Shown here: positions 1 to 5,209 of the stretch, piece by piece
Layout of the letters: each line of letters starts with the position of its first letter
Numbering within the stretch: the first letter of the stretch is position 1
Assembly: GCA_029983555.1 (NCBI GenBank)
Contig: JASBZH010000009.1
Location: 1-28,767, forward strand
Length of the DNA stretch: 28,767 nt
Direction of reading: 5' to 3'
Source of the DNA: Peptoniphilus sp.
GTDB lineage: Bacteria > Bacillota > Clostridia > Tissierellales > Peptoniphilaceae
The notes under the pieces: generated by a model
Databases searched by the model: none
Told to the model about the DNA's origin: nothing
The model's input: only the letters and a program-made list of their open reading frames with translations
Made by a program: the position numbers and the translations under genes

Positions 1-73
1 AGGTATGGCAGATAGTAAGCCTACTGATGTTACAAATATAATAGATACTAAAGATATAAAAGATAATGATTAA
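1..73 (+). CDS. 3' end of an unidentified gene (partial)
   Basis: One reading frame is open from the window edge to a TAA at 71-73. Its last residues read GMADSKPTDVTNIIDTKDIK followed by DND. The tail is hydrophilic and rich in D, T and K, with no motif that I recognise. A terminator-like hairpin follows at once, which supports this being a real gene end. The rest of the gene lies outside the window, so no function can be given. It does not look like the C-terminus of a Cas protein I know. Confidence 0.5.
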   Translation, partial: GMADSKPTDVTNIIDTKDIKDND

Positions 74-102
74 ATAGGGGGCATAGTCCCCTTTATTTTT
101 TT
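74..102 (+). terminator. Rho-independent terminator of the partial gene
   Basis: A five-pair stem, AGGGG at 76-80 with CCCCT at 88-92 around a 7-base loop, is followed by a T-rich run to 102. It starts directly after the stop codon of the partial gene. Confidence 0.6.
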
Positions 103-104
103 GC

Positions 105-260
105 ATGAAAAAAAAAAAGCCAATTAAGGCTCAGTTCTCTGATTTTAAATATTTTTTAAATCCGCAGAGCTTTTGCTCTGTGTCACACCCGAAAAATTCG
201 GGCAAATATCCATTAATGCTATACAAACATTTCCACCATCAAACATAAATAGATACCTTA
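105..260 (-). ncRNA. Possible structured small RNA (tracrRNA-like layout)
   Basis: On the minus strand a plausible promoter (TTGATT at 294-289, 17-bp spacer, TAGTAT at 271-266) precedes about 150 bases with no sizeable ORF. Going downstream there is a mostly unstructured 5' part, a hairpin of CCCGAA/TTCGGG (202-188), a second hairpin CAGAGC/GCTCTG with an AAAA loop (180-165), and a short AGCC/GGCT stem (131-118) followed by about 12 T's. The 5' TTAAGG can also pair with CCTTAA near the 3' end. A single-stranded 5' part followed by two hairpins and a terminator resembles a tracrRNA. The closing pairing would instead fit a 6S-like RNA. Transcription is inferred and the family is not identified. 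Confidence 0.4.
107..131 (-). terminator. Terminator of the putative minus-strand small RNA
   Basis: On the minus strand an AGCC/GGCT stem with a 6-base loop is followed by a run of about 12 T's. The stem is short, but the T-run is the longest in the window. Confidence 0.45.
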
Positions 261-265
261 AATTA

Positions 266-294
266 ATACTATACTAAAGTTAAAAATAAATCAA
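266..294 (-). promoter_or_regulatory. Promoter for the putative minus-strand small RNA
   Basis: The -35 element TTGATT (complement of 289-294) and the -10 element TAGTAT (complement of 266-271) are separated by exactly 17 bp. Transcription would start near 259 and run toward the terminator at 131-107. Confidence 0.4.
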
Positions 295-308
295 GTTTTT
301 TGGAAAAA

Positions 309-357
309 AATCATAAAAGCCTGTTGACATATTATATACCATGGTATATAATATAAG
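309..357 (+). promoter_or_regulatory. Consensus promoter with 22-bp palindromic operator (copy 1)
   Basis: TTGACA (324-329), a 17-bp spacer and TATAAT (347-352) form a perfect sigma-A-type promoter. A perfect 22-bp palindrome, 331-352, with arms ATTATATACC and GGTATATAAT, fills the spacer and the whole -10 element. A dimeric repressor bound there would block RNA polymerase. The same arrangement recurs exactly 300 bp downstream. Occupancy by a regulator is inferred. Confidence 0.8.
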
Positions 358-376
358 CACAGTAAGGGAAGACCTT

Positions 377-601
377 ATGAGTAAGCTGGCAAGAGAAAGG
401 AGGATTAAAGTGGATGACAAAAAGACAAGTGATGCACAATTAAATGCAATAAAAAATTGGCGAAAAAGATATCCAGAAAAAGCCAGATATAACAGCTCTA
501 AGACATCTGCAAGAACTTTTGCAAGAAAATACGCAACGGAAGAAGATATGAAAGAGTTAATGGAAATTTTTAAAAAAGAAAATAAAAATTACCAAAAATA
601 A
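377..601 (+). CDS. Small basic hypothetical protein, 74 aa
   Basis: I choose ATG 377. The upstream in-frame ATG at 341 lies inside the promoter and operator, whereas 377 has an AAGGGA ribosome binding site at 364-369. The protein is very basic and hydrophilic, has no membrane segment, and looks mostly helical. Its middle and C-terminal parts (QLNAIKNWRKRYPEKARY, then ARTFARKYATEEDMKEL) resemble a widespread family of short uncharacterised Firmicutes proteins that end in an 'ARxFxRxxATEEDxxEL' block. I recognise that family from memory and could not search for it. No enzymatic residues stand out, and a nucleic-acid-binding role is possible from composition only. It stands alone behind the first palindromic promoter. 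The next gene starts 183 bp downstream behind a near copy of that promoter, so the two are probably co-regulated. Confidence 0.7.
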   Translation: MSKLARERRIKVDDKKTSDAQLNAIKNWRKRYPEKARYNSSKTSARTFARKYATEEDMKELMEIFKKENKNYQK

Positions 602-608
602 TTAAAAT

Positions 609-657
609 AATCATAAAAAACTATTGACAAATTATATACCGTGGTATATAATATAAT
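609..657 (+). promoter_or_regulatory. Consensus promoter with palindromic operator (copy 2)
   Basis: TTGACA (624-629), 17 bp and TATAAT (647-652) again form a perfect promoter. The palindrome at 631-652 has the same ten-base arms as copy 1, with GT instead of AT at its centre. Flanking bases (AATCATAAAA upstream, ATAA downstream) are also shared, so about 49 bp are near-identical at an offset of exactly 300 bp. This points to duplication of a whole regulatory unit. Confidence 0.8.
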
Positions 658-658
658 T

Positions 659-784
659 AAGAAATGAGAAAGAAAGTAATAAAAAAGATAGCCCAGTCAG
701 TCGGCAAACTTAACCTGGACTATCAAGGGTAACCACTCCGAAGAGTGATTACTCCTATTATAACACAAAGATAGGAGACAAAAA
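659..784 (+). promoter_or_regulatory. Structured 5' leader that sequesters a ribosome binding site
   Basis: Transcription from the promoter at 624-652 should begin near 659, leaving a leader of about 125 bases. It contains a 22-codon ORF (664-732, MRKKVIKKIAQSVGKLNLDY then QG) whose ATG lies only a few bases from the predicted start and lacks a ribosome binding site. Next is a hairpin with CACTC/GAGTG and a CGAA loop (734-747, extendable by TAA/TTA), then a second hairpin in which CTCCTAT (752-758) pairs perfectly with ATAGGAG (771-777). The second strand is the ribosome binding site of the gene at 785. This layout suggests translational control, either by attenuation as in erm leaders or by a ligand or protein. 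The pairing is seen directly; the regulation is inferred. Confidence 0.5.
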
Positions 785-976
785 ATGAAAAAATTTGAAA
801 ACTTGAACGCAGTATACTTTGATGAAGCTAATAATTGGTATGAATTAGAATTTTATGTAGATGGAAGCTTTGAATACATTAGAGTAAATGCAGACGATCA
901 CGAAGAAGCAGCAACAAACGAATTTTACTTTGACAATAAAGAAATAGTTGAAAAAATTATAGAAAAAAATAAATAA
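785..976 (+). CDS. Small acidic hypothetical protein, 63 aa
   Basis: ATG 785 lies 7 bases after AGGAG (773-777), which is also the strand hidden in the leader hairpin. The protein is strongly acidic, with many D and E against few K and R. It is aromatic-rich in its first half (VYFDEANNWYELEFYVDG) and has no signal peptide or membrane segment. The pattern suggests a short beta-sheet N-terminal half and a C-terminal helix (NKEIVEKIIEKNK). I do not recognise a family. It is transcribed alone, from its own copy of the palindromic promoter, and ends at a strong terminator just before the CRISPR array. Small acidic proteins can mimic DNA or inhibit nucleases, but nothing in the sequence proves that here. 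Confidence 0.7.
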   Translation: MKKFENLNAVYFDEANNWYELEFYVDGSFEYIRVNADDHEEAATNEFYFDNKEIVEKIIEKNK

Positions 977-983
977 GATTACT

Positions 984-1019
984 AAGAGCGTAGGAAATTA
1001 CAACCTACGCTCTTTTTTA
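984..1019 (+). terminator. Strong rho-independent terminator
   Basis: An 11-pair stem, AAGAGCGTAGG (984-994) with CCTACGCTCTT (1004-1014), is followed by T's to 1018. It closes the acidic mini-gene and insulates it from the CRISPR array that starts 62 bases later. Confidence 0.9.
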
Positions 1020-1080
1020 TGCCATAAAATCATAGATCTCTTTTTTTGTAACTTTAAGAAAAAAATTTGACAGTATTTGT

Positions 1081-1535
1081 CCTAAGCAGGTAGTGAGGGG
1101 GGTGATCCCGGCAAGATTTTTGTTAAGGCTTACATCGACTAATACTTCCCGCGTAGGCGGGGGTGATCCTAGGGCAGCTTTTTGACGATTATTTCTAGTG
1201 GGATACTTCCCGCGTAGGCGGGGGTGATCCCTCTCGTTTAAAAACAAAAGAGATAAACAGTTTATACTTCCCGCGTAGGCGGGGGTGATCCTCAGATTTG
1301 AAGATGTGACCATGGAATGTGAGCATACTTCCCGCGTAGGCGGGGGTGATCCTCTGTACCGTTCATTTCTTTAGCTTCTTTGCTGCATACTTCCCGCGTA
1401 GGCGGGGGTGATCCCAATGTTCTGCTAGGTAAACAAGGTAAACTTAAATACTTCCCGCATGGGCGGGGGTGATCCCACTTTAGATGGAGAGTGTATTCCA
1501 AGAGCGCTGTACTTACCACATACGCAGGGTGATGC
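1081..1535 (+). CRISPR. Type I-E-like CRISPR array, 8 repeats and 7 spacers, ends degenerate
   Basis: Five identical 28-base repeats begin at 1142, 1203, 1264, 1325 and 1387. They start ATACTTCCCGCG, end GGGGGTGATCC and form a 5-bp CCCGC/GCGGG hairpin. A sixth repeat at 1448 differs at two loop bases only. Two degenerate copies keep the spacing: 1081-1108, where only the last 11 bases match in a run, and 1509-1535, where the stem is lost. The seven spacers are 33 bases long, except the one at 1353-1386, which is 34. Repeat length, GC-rich stem and the GTGATCC end match the type I-E class. The direction is taken from that class and from the decayed right end. No cas gene is in the window, so the array is orphaned here, or its cas genes lie beyond the left edge or elsewhere. 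Confidence 0.95.
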
Positions 1536-1939
1536 TTAATTAGGTTTAAAATGTTGCTTTTTAAAATAGTCTTTCCTATCCGGATGTCTATATTTATATA
1601 TTTTTGAAATTTATTTTTATATGATTTTTTGAATTTTAGGAATGATAATTTATTTTTTTGAATTTATATATTAAAGGAGAATATTTTAAAATTTTGAAGA
1701 CTATTTATTTAGTCTTTATTTTATTATTAAAATTTAGTTTTTGTAATATAAAGTCTTAATGATATGAATTTAAATATCATTTTAATTATTAAATTAAGTG
1801 ATATTAATTAATGATTTTCGTAGCTTAGGTGTAATGATTTTGATATTTAAGCATTTAGTTTAAAGTTAGAAATATTAATTGATTTAGTGCAATAATTTAA
1901 AAAGTCTAAGAGATACAATATTAAATCTTTAATTGCATT
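1536..1939. other. AT-rich non-coding stretch
   Basis: About 400 bases of very AT-rich sequence with no credible gene on either strand. It holds minor inverted repeats: AAGACTA/TAGTCTT at 1697-1716 followed by a T-rich tract, and AATGATAT/ATATCATT at 1758-1781. Neither has a gene to serve. It may be decayed DNA between the CRISPR relic and tRNA-Trp. Confidence 0.6.
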
Positions 1940-1965
1940 AAAAAAACCACTATAAAAAATAGTGG
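1940..1965 (-). terminator. Terminator of tRNA-Trp
   Basis: CCACTAT (1947-1953) pairs with ATAGTGG (1959-1965). Read on the minus strand, the stem is followed by seven T's (complement of 1940-1946) and lies 10 bases after the tRNA 3' end. Confidence 0.8.
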
Positions 1966-1975
1966 AAAATAAAAA

Positions 1976-2051
1976 TGGCAGGGGTAGCAGGACTTGAACC
2001 CACGACACCTGGTTTTGGAGACCAGTGTTCTACCAACTGAACTATACCCCT
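1976..2051 (-). tRNA. tRNA-Trp (anticodon CCA)
   Basis: On the minus strand, AGGGGTA (complement of 2051-2045) pairs with TACCCCT to form the acceptor stem, with the 3' CCA encoded at 1978-1976. The anticodon stem CTGGT/ACCAG encloses the loop CTCCAAA, giving anticodon CCA for codon UGG. The T-loop reads TTCAAGT. It has its own terminator and a plausible promoter, so it is a single-gene unit. Confidence 0.95.
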
Positions 2052-2063
2052 ACAACAGTTTAT

Positions 2064-2092
2064 ATGTTAACAAATTTTTAACAAATTGTAAA
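2064..2092 (-). promoter_or_regulatory. Probable promoter of tRNA-Trp
   Basis: On the minus strand, TTTACA (complement of 2087-2092) and TAACAT (complement of 2064-2069) are 17 bp apart. Transcription would begin just upstream of the tRNA 5' end at 2051. The -10 is imperfect. Confidence 0.45.
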
Positions 2093-2134
2093 GTTATTTT
2101 TAATATTTATGTATTTTATTTCTATTTTGTAAAT

Positions 2135-2227
2135 TGTCAATTCTATTTAGAAAAATATCTAAATAGAATTGACATTGCTTTGATAAGAATGTATAATCTA
2201 TTTAGAAATATTTCTAAATAGATTATA
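2135..2227 (+). promoter_or_regulatory. sdpRI promoter bracketed by two palindromic operators
   Basis: A consensus promoter, TTGACA (2169-2174), 17 bp, TATAAT (2192-2197), is flanked by two perfect inverted repeats with 17-bp arms. The first, 2135-2151 with 2158-2174, ends exactly with the -35 box. The second, 2192-2208 with 2211-2227, begins exactly at the -10 box. Both contain the same 24-bp core design, CTATTTAGA...TCTAAATAG (2143-2166 and 2198-2221), with centres 55 bp apart. This fits autorepression by the ArsR-family product of the next gene. Binding is inferred. Confidence 0.85.
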
Positions 2228-2239
2228 AGAGGTGATGTA

Positions 2240-2518
2240 ATGAGTTTGGAAGATACTTTTAAAGCTCTTTCGGATCCTAAAAGGCGAGATATTTTGAATC
2301 TTTTAAAAGAAAGAAGCATGACTGCAGGAGAATTAGCAGAAAAATTTGATATGACCAATGCGACTATGAGCTATCATCTTCAAATTTTAATAGATGCAGG
2401 TCTCATAGTTTTTGAAAAAGAAAAAAATTATAGAATTTATTCACTCAGTGCTTCAATTTTTGAAGAATTGATTAATTATGTTTTTAGTTTTAAGGAGGAG
2501 GATAATAATGAAAAATAA
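2240..2518 (+). CDS. sdpR: ArsR/SdpR-family winged-helix autorepressor
   Basis: This 92-residue protein has the compact winged-helix fold of ArsR regulators. An N-terminal helix with ALSDPKRRDILNLL (about residues 9-22) leads to the helix-turn-helix AGELAEKFDMTNATMSYHLQ (about 29-48) and a wing ending NYRIYSL. The segment SDPKRRDIL with MSYHLQ is typical of the SdpR subgroup, which represses its own operon with the downstream SdpI protein. It lacks the cysteine metal site of metal-sensing ArsR proteins. The start is set by AGAGGTGATG before ATG 2240. The gene overlaps sdpI by 11 bases, so the two are translationally coupled. Twin palindromes on the promoter are its likely operators. In Bacillus, SdpI sequesters SdpR when toxin is present; whether that happens here is inference. 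Confidence 0.9.
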   Translation: MSLEDTFKALSDPKRRDILNLLKERSMTAGELAEKFDMTNATMSYHLQILIDAGLIVFEKEKNYRIYSLSASIFEELINYVFSFKEEDNNEK

Positions 2519-3143
2519 AAAATTAGTAATTATCAGTGTTTTATTATTAATAATTCCTTTTATAATTGGTTTTGTTTATTATGATAGGCTTCCGGAAATG
2601 GTGCCTACTAGTTTTGATTTTTCGGGAAATGTTAGGGAATATCAATCTAAATTTAAAGCACTATTTTTGACTCCATTTATTATGGTTATAGTTCAAGGCT
2701 TTTTAATTTTTATGTTAAATAATGATCCAAGAAAAAAGTTTCAATCTAGTAAATTATACAATATATCTCTTTTTATAATTCCAGTATTGGAAATCATTTT
2801 AACTTCAATAACTATAATGTATGCTTTTAATAATAAAATTAATATTGCGAGAATATTGTCCATATTTATAGGTATTATGTATTTGGTTATGGGTAATTTT
2901 CTACCTAAGGCTAGAAGAAATTATACTATGGGCATTAGGACTCCTTGGACGCTTAATAGCGATGTTGTTTGGGATAAAACTCATAGAGTTGGTGGATATA
3001 CTTTTGTAGTTGGGGGAATCCTTTTACTAATTGCTGCACTATTTTTTAGAGCAGATAATAATGTTATATTTTTCATATTAATTTTTATTCCAGCCATAAT
3101 ACCTCCGATTTATTCATATTTAATTGGAAGGAATTATATGTAA
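2508..3143 (+). CDS. sdpI: SdpI-family integral membrane protein (immunity/signal protein)
   Basis: The 211-residue protein starts at ATG 2508, preceded by AAGGAGGAG (2492-2500). An upstream in-frame start at 2478 has no such site. It has about six hydrophobic segments. The first pair flanks a DUF1648-like region (RLPEMVPTSFDFSGNVREY), and the second half holds the SdpI signature (YTMGIRTPWTLNSDVVWDKT followed by HRVGGYTFVVGG). In Bacillus subtilis, SdpI protects against the SdpC cannibalism toxin and controls SdpR by holding it at the membrane. No sdpABC toxin genes are in the window, so this is an orphan sdpRI pair, which may protect against foreign toxins or respond to envelope stress. It is followed by a terminator shared with convergent murC. 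Confidence 0.9.
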   Translation: MKNKKLVIISVLLLIIPFIIGFVYYDRLPEMVPTSFDFSGNVREYQSKFKALFLTPFIMVIVQGFLIFMLNNDPRKKFQSSKLYNISLFIIPVLEIILTSITIMYAFNNKINIARILSIFIGIMYLVMGNFLPKARRNYTMGIRTPWTLNSDVVWDKTHRVGGYTFVVGGILLLIAALFFRADNNVIFFILIFIPAIIPPIYSYLIGRNYM

Positions 3144-3174
3144 TTTTTTTTAAAATAATTAAATTTAAAGTGAA

Positions 3175-3204
3175 AAAAATCGAGTGTTTTATCACTCGAT
3201 TTTT
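3175..3204. terminator. Bidirectional terminator between sdpI and murC
   Basis: AAAAATCGAGTG (3175-3186) pairs with CACTCGATTTTT (3193-3204) around a 6-base loop. A-rich and T-rich flanks give a T-run on both strands, fitting the convergent genes sdpI (+) and murC (-). Confidence 0.9.
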
Positions 3205-3209
3205 ACATT

Positions 3210-4595
3210 TTATTTTGTTTCTAATAACATTTCTCCAATTTTATACACATCGCCTGCACCCATAGTTACTACAATGTCGTTTTCTTGCAGGTTATCTTTT
3301 AAAAATTCTACGACACAATCGAAGTTTTCCATGTAATAAGCATTTTTGTTGTGCTTGTGGATTGCATTGCGAAGCGTCTTGGAATGTATGTCACCATAAT
3401 CTTTTTCCCTTGCTGCATATATATCTGTAATAAGAACTGTATCTGATTCAATAAAAGATTCAGCAAATGAATCTAAAAGTAATTTAGTCCTTGTAAATGT
3501 ATGAGGTTGAAACACTGTGATAAGATTTCCCTTGCAGACCTTTTTTAACGCATGTATAGTTGATTTAATTTCTGTTGGGTGATGAGCGTAGTCATCCATA
3601 ACTATTGCATCATTAAATACTCCCTTGTATTCAAGTCTTCTGTCAACTCCTTTAAAATTTAAAAGGCCATCTACAATTTTTTCTAGAGGTATGTTATTTA
3701 AATAAGTGGCACTAATTGCTGCAAGAGAGTTTAAAACATTGTGCCTTCCCATTATTGAAAGCTTTATGGTTGCGAGTTTTTCTCCATTTAAGTAAGCGTC
3801 ATATGTTGCAATGCCATTTTCGTCGAATGTAATATCTCTTGCCATTAAATTTGCATCATTTTCTATTCCAAAAGTAAAAACTTTTGTATTTTCTATTGGA
3901 TATAGTTTTTTTATATTTTCATCGTCAGCATTTAATATTACATAGTCATCTTTTTGTAGATTATCCACATAACCCTTAAAAGTTTTTATTATGTGCTCAA
4001 TATTATCAAAGTAGTCTAAATGATCTTCGTCGATATTTAGTATTATTGCCGTAGTAGGAAAATATTTTAAAATATTTGCTTTATATTCACATGCTTCAGT
4101 CAAGAAAAGTTTTTCTTCGCCATATTTAATATTACCGTAGATATCTTTTAGCTGACCACCAAGCATAATAGTTGGATTTATACTTTCATCTTTAATAATT
4201 TCTGTAATCATTGAAGTCGTAGTTGTTTTACCGTGAGTTCCTGATACAGCTATAGATGAATTATAATTTTTCATTATAGCTCCCAAAAATGTTGCTCTGT
4301 CAACTAAATCAACTTTGTCCTTTATTGCTTGTTTAAGCTCAACATTGTCAAGACTTATGGCGTCTGTATAAATAACTAGATCCATATCTTTAATGTGATC
4401 CTTATCGTGTTCAAAGTATACTGTAGCTCCATTTTTTTCTAATTTATCTGTATTTATTGATCTGTTTTTATCACTGCCATATACATTATATCCTTTATGT
4501 AACATAAGTTCGGCTAATGCTGACATTGAAATTCCACCAATTCCAATAAAAAATACATTTTTATATTTACTATTATCTATATTTATTTCAAACAA
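3210..4595 (-). CDS. murC: UDP-N-acetylmuramate--L-alanine ligase
   Basis: MurC adds L-alanine to UDP-MurNAc in the cytoplasm, using ATP, as the first step of the peptidoglycan stem peptide. The 461-residue length is normal. The N-terminal Rossmann motif FIGIGGISMSALAEL lies near residues 16-30, the ATP P-loop GTHGKTTT at 119-126, the Mur-family DEDHLDYF in the middle, and the C-terminal ligase signature DDYAHHPTEI near 331. The start is a TTG at 4595-4593, preceded on the minus strand by GGGGGAT, and no better ATG lies upstream. It is transcribed alone from a promoter with an extended -10 and ends at the terminator shared with sdpI. Another peptidoglycan gene, alr, lies 600 bp away on the same strand. 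Confidence 0.97.
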   Translation of the reverse strand: MFEINIDNSKYKNVFFIGIGGISMSALAELMLHKGYNVYGSDKNRSINTDKLEKNGATVYFEHDKDHIKDMDLVIYTDAISLDNVELKQAIKDKVDLVDRATFLGAIMKNYNSSIAVSGTHGKTTTTSMITEIIKDESINPTIMLGGQLKDIYGNIKYGEEKLFLTEACEYKANILKYFPTTAIILNIDEDHLDYFDNIEHIIKTFKGYVDNLQKDDYVILNADDENIKKLYPIENTKVFTFGIENDANLMARDITFDENGIATYDAYLNGEKLATIKLSIMGRHNVLNSLAAISATYLNNIPLEKIVDGLLNFKGVDRRLEYKGVFNDAIVMDDYAHHPTEIKSTIHALKKVCKGNLITVFQPHTFTRTKLLLDSFAESFIESDTVLITDIYAAREKDYGDIHSKTLRNAIHKHNKNAYYMENFDCVVEFLKDNLQENDIVVTMGAGDVYKIGEMLLETK

Positions 4596-4623
4596 TTTTT
4601 ATCCCCCAATTAATTCTTTACAT

Positions 4624-4632
4624 ATTATATCA
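4624..4632 (-). promoter_or_regulatory. Extended -10 promoter of murC
   Basis: The minus strand reads TGATATAAT (complement of 4632-4624), an extended -10 box about 30 bases before the murC start. No convincing -35 box is visible. Confidence 0.5.
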
Positions 4633-4803
4633 TAAAACAGAATTATTTTACTTAATCAACTTAGCCTTTACAAAACAATTTTACTTAATGAACCTAAAAT
4701 ATTTAATTTAATATTTAAAAATAATAAATGCTATAAATTTATTATAAAAAATTAGGAATATATTTTCAAATAGCAAAAATATATTTAATTAAATCTTGTT
4801 TTA

Positions 4804-4812
4804 TGCTATAAT
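4804..4812 (+). promoter_or_regulatory. Extended -10 promoter of spoVG
   Basis: TGCTATAAT (4804-4812) is an extended -10 element 28 bases before the spoVG ATG. The -35 region near 4784 is AT-rich and matches the consensus poorly. A typical AGAGAGGGTG ribosome binding site follows at 4825-4834. Confidence 0.55.
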
Positions 4813-4840
4813 ATGGTAAAGAAAGAGAGGGTGACAATAT

Positions 4841-5152
4841 ATGAACATCACTGATATTAGACTACGTAAATTACCAACAGAGGGAAAACTTAAGGCTATA
4901 GTATCTGTTACTCTAAATGATGAAATCGTTATTCATGACATAAAAATCATTGAAGGTATTGATTCTTTATTTTTAGCTATGCCAAGTAGAAAACTTAAAA
5001 ATGGCGAATTTAGAGATATAGCACATCCTATTAATTCAGAAGCCAGAAAAGAACTAGAAGAAGCAGTATTTAAAGAATATTATGCTGTAAAAGAAAAGTT
5101 AAATGCAGAATCAGAAGAAAATGAAGAAGTTGACTCTGACGAAGAAATTTAA
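4841..5152 (+). CDS. spoVG: SpoVG-family nucleic-acid-binding regulator
   Basis: SpoVG is a small conserved DNA- and RNA-binding protein. In Bacillus it affects sporulation septation, and in non-sporulating Firmicutes it affects envelope and virulence genes. The 103-residue protein keeps the family core: MNITDIRLRKL at the N-terminus, then FLAMPSRKLKNGEFRDIAHP near residues 45-64, followed by PINSEARKELEE. The last 15 or so residues form an acidic tail, as is common. ATG 4841 follows AGAGAGGGTG. It is a single-gene unit between the oppositely oriented murC and alr. Its presence does not imply that the organism sporulates. Confidence 0.95.
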   Translation: MNITDIRLRKLPTEGKLKAIVSVTLNDEIVIHDIKIIEGIDSLFLAMPSRKLKNGEFRDIAHPINSEARKELEEAVFKEYYAVKEKLNAESEENEEVDSDEEI

Positions 5153-5165
5153 ATAGTTTAACAAA

Positions 5166-5196
5166 AAAACTACTTATAGATTATATAAGTAGTTTT
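5166..5196. terminator. Bidirectional terminator between spoVG and alr
   Basis: AAAACTACTTATA (5166-5178) pairs perfectly with TATAAGTAGTTTT (5184-5196). A's before and T's after the 13-bp stem let it stop transcription of both convergent genes. Confidence 0.85.
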
Positions 5197-5209
5197 AAAA
5201 TGCTATAAA

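Noticed and set aside
341..376. Upstream ATG at 341 as the start of the 74-aa gene
   Set aside because: It lies within the operator and -10 region, ahead of the expected transcription start, and has no ribosome binding site.
785..976. Faint resemblance of the 63-aa protein to AcrIIA4 (IRVN...D...IVEKxI pattern)
   Set aside because: Only a few common residues line up by eye. Lengths differ and no search could be made, so no homology is claimed.
1017..1519. Minus-strand ORFs with repeated 'DHPRLRGKY' and 'PPPTREV' peptides
   Set aside because: They are translations of the CRISPR repeats in different frames, a known artefact.
1994..2358. ORFs over tRNA-Trp and the sdpR promoter region
   Set aside because: They run through a tRNA gene or through the palindromes and the sdpR coding strand, with no ribosome binding site or recognisable protein.
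4645..4694. Short direct repeat (TTTTACTTAAT followed by C/G and AAC) between murC and spoVG
   Set aside because: About 15 bases in AT-rich intergenic DNA, with no promoter alignment that would suggest an operator.
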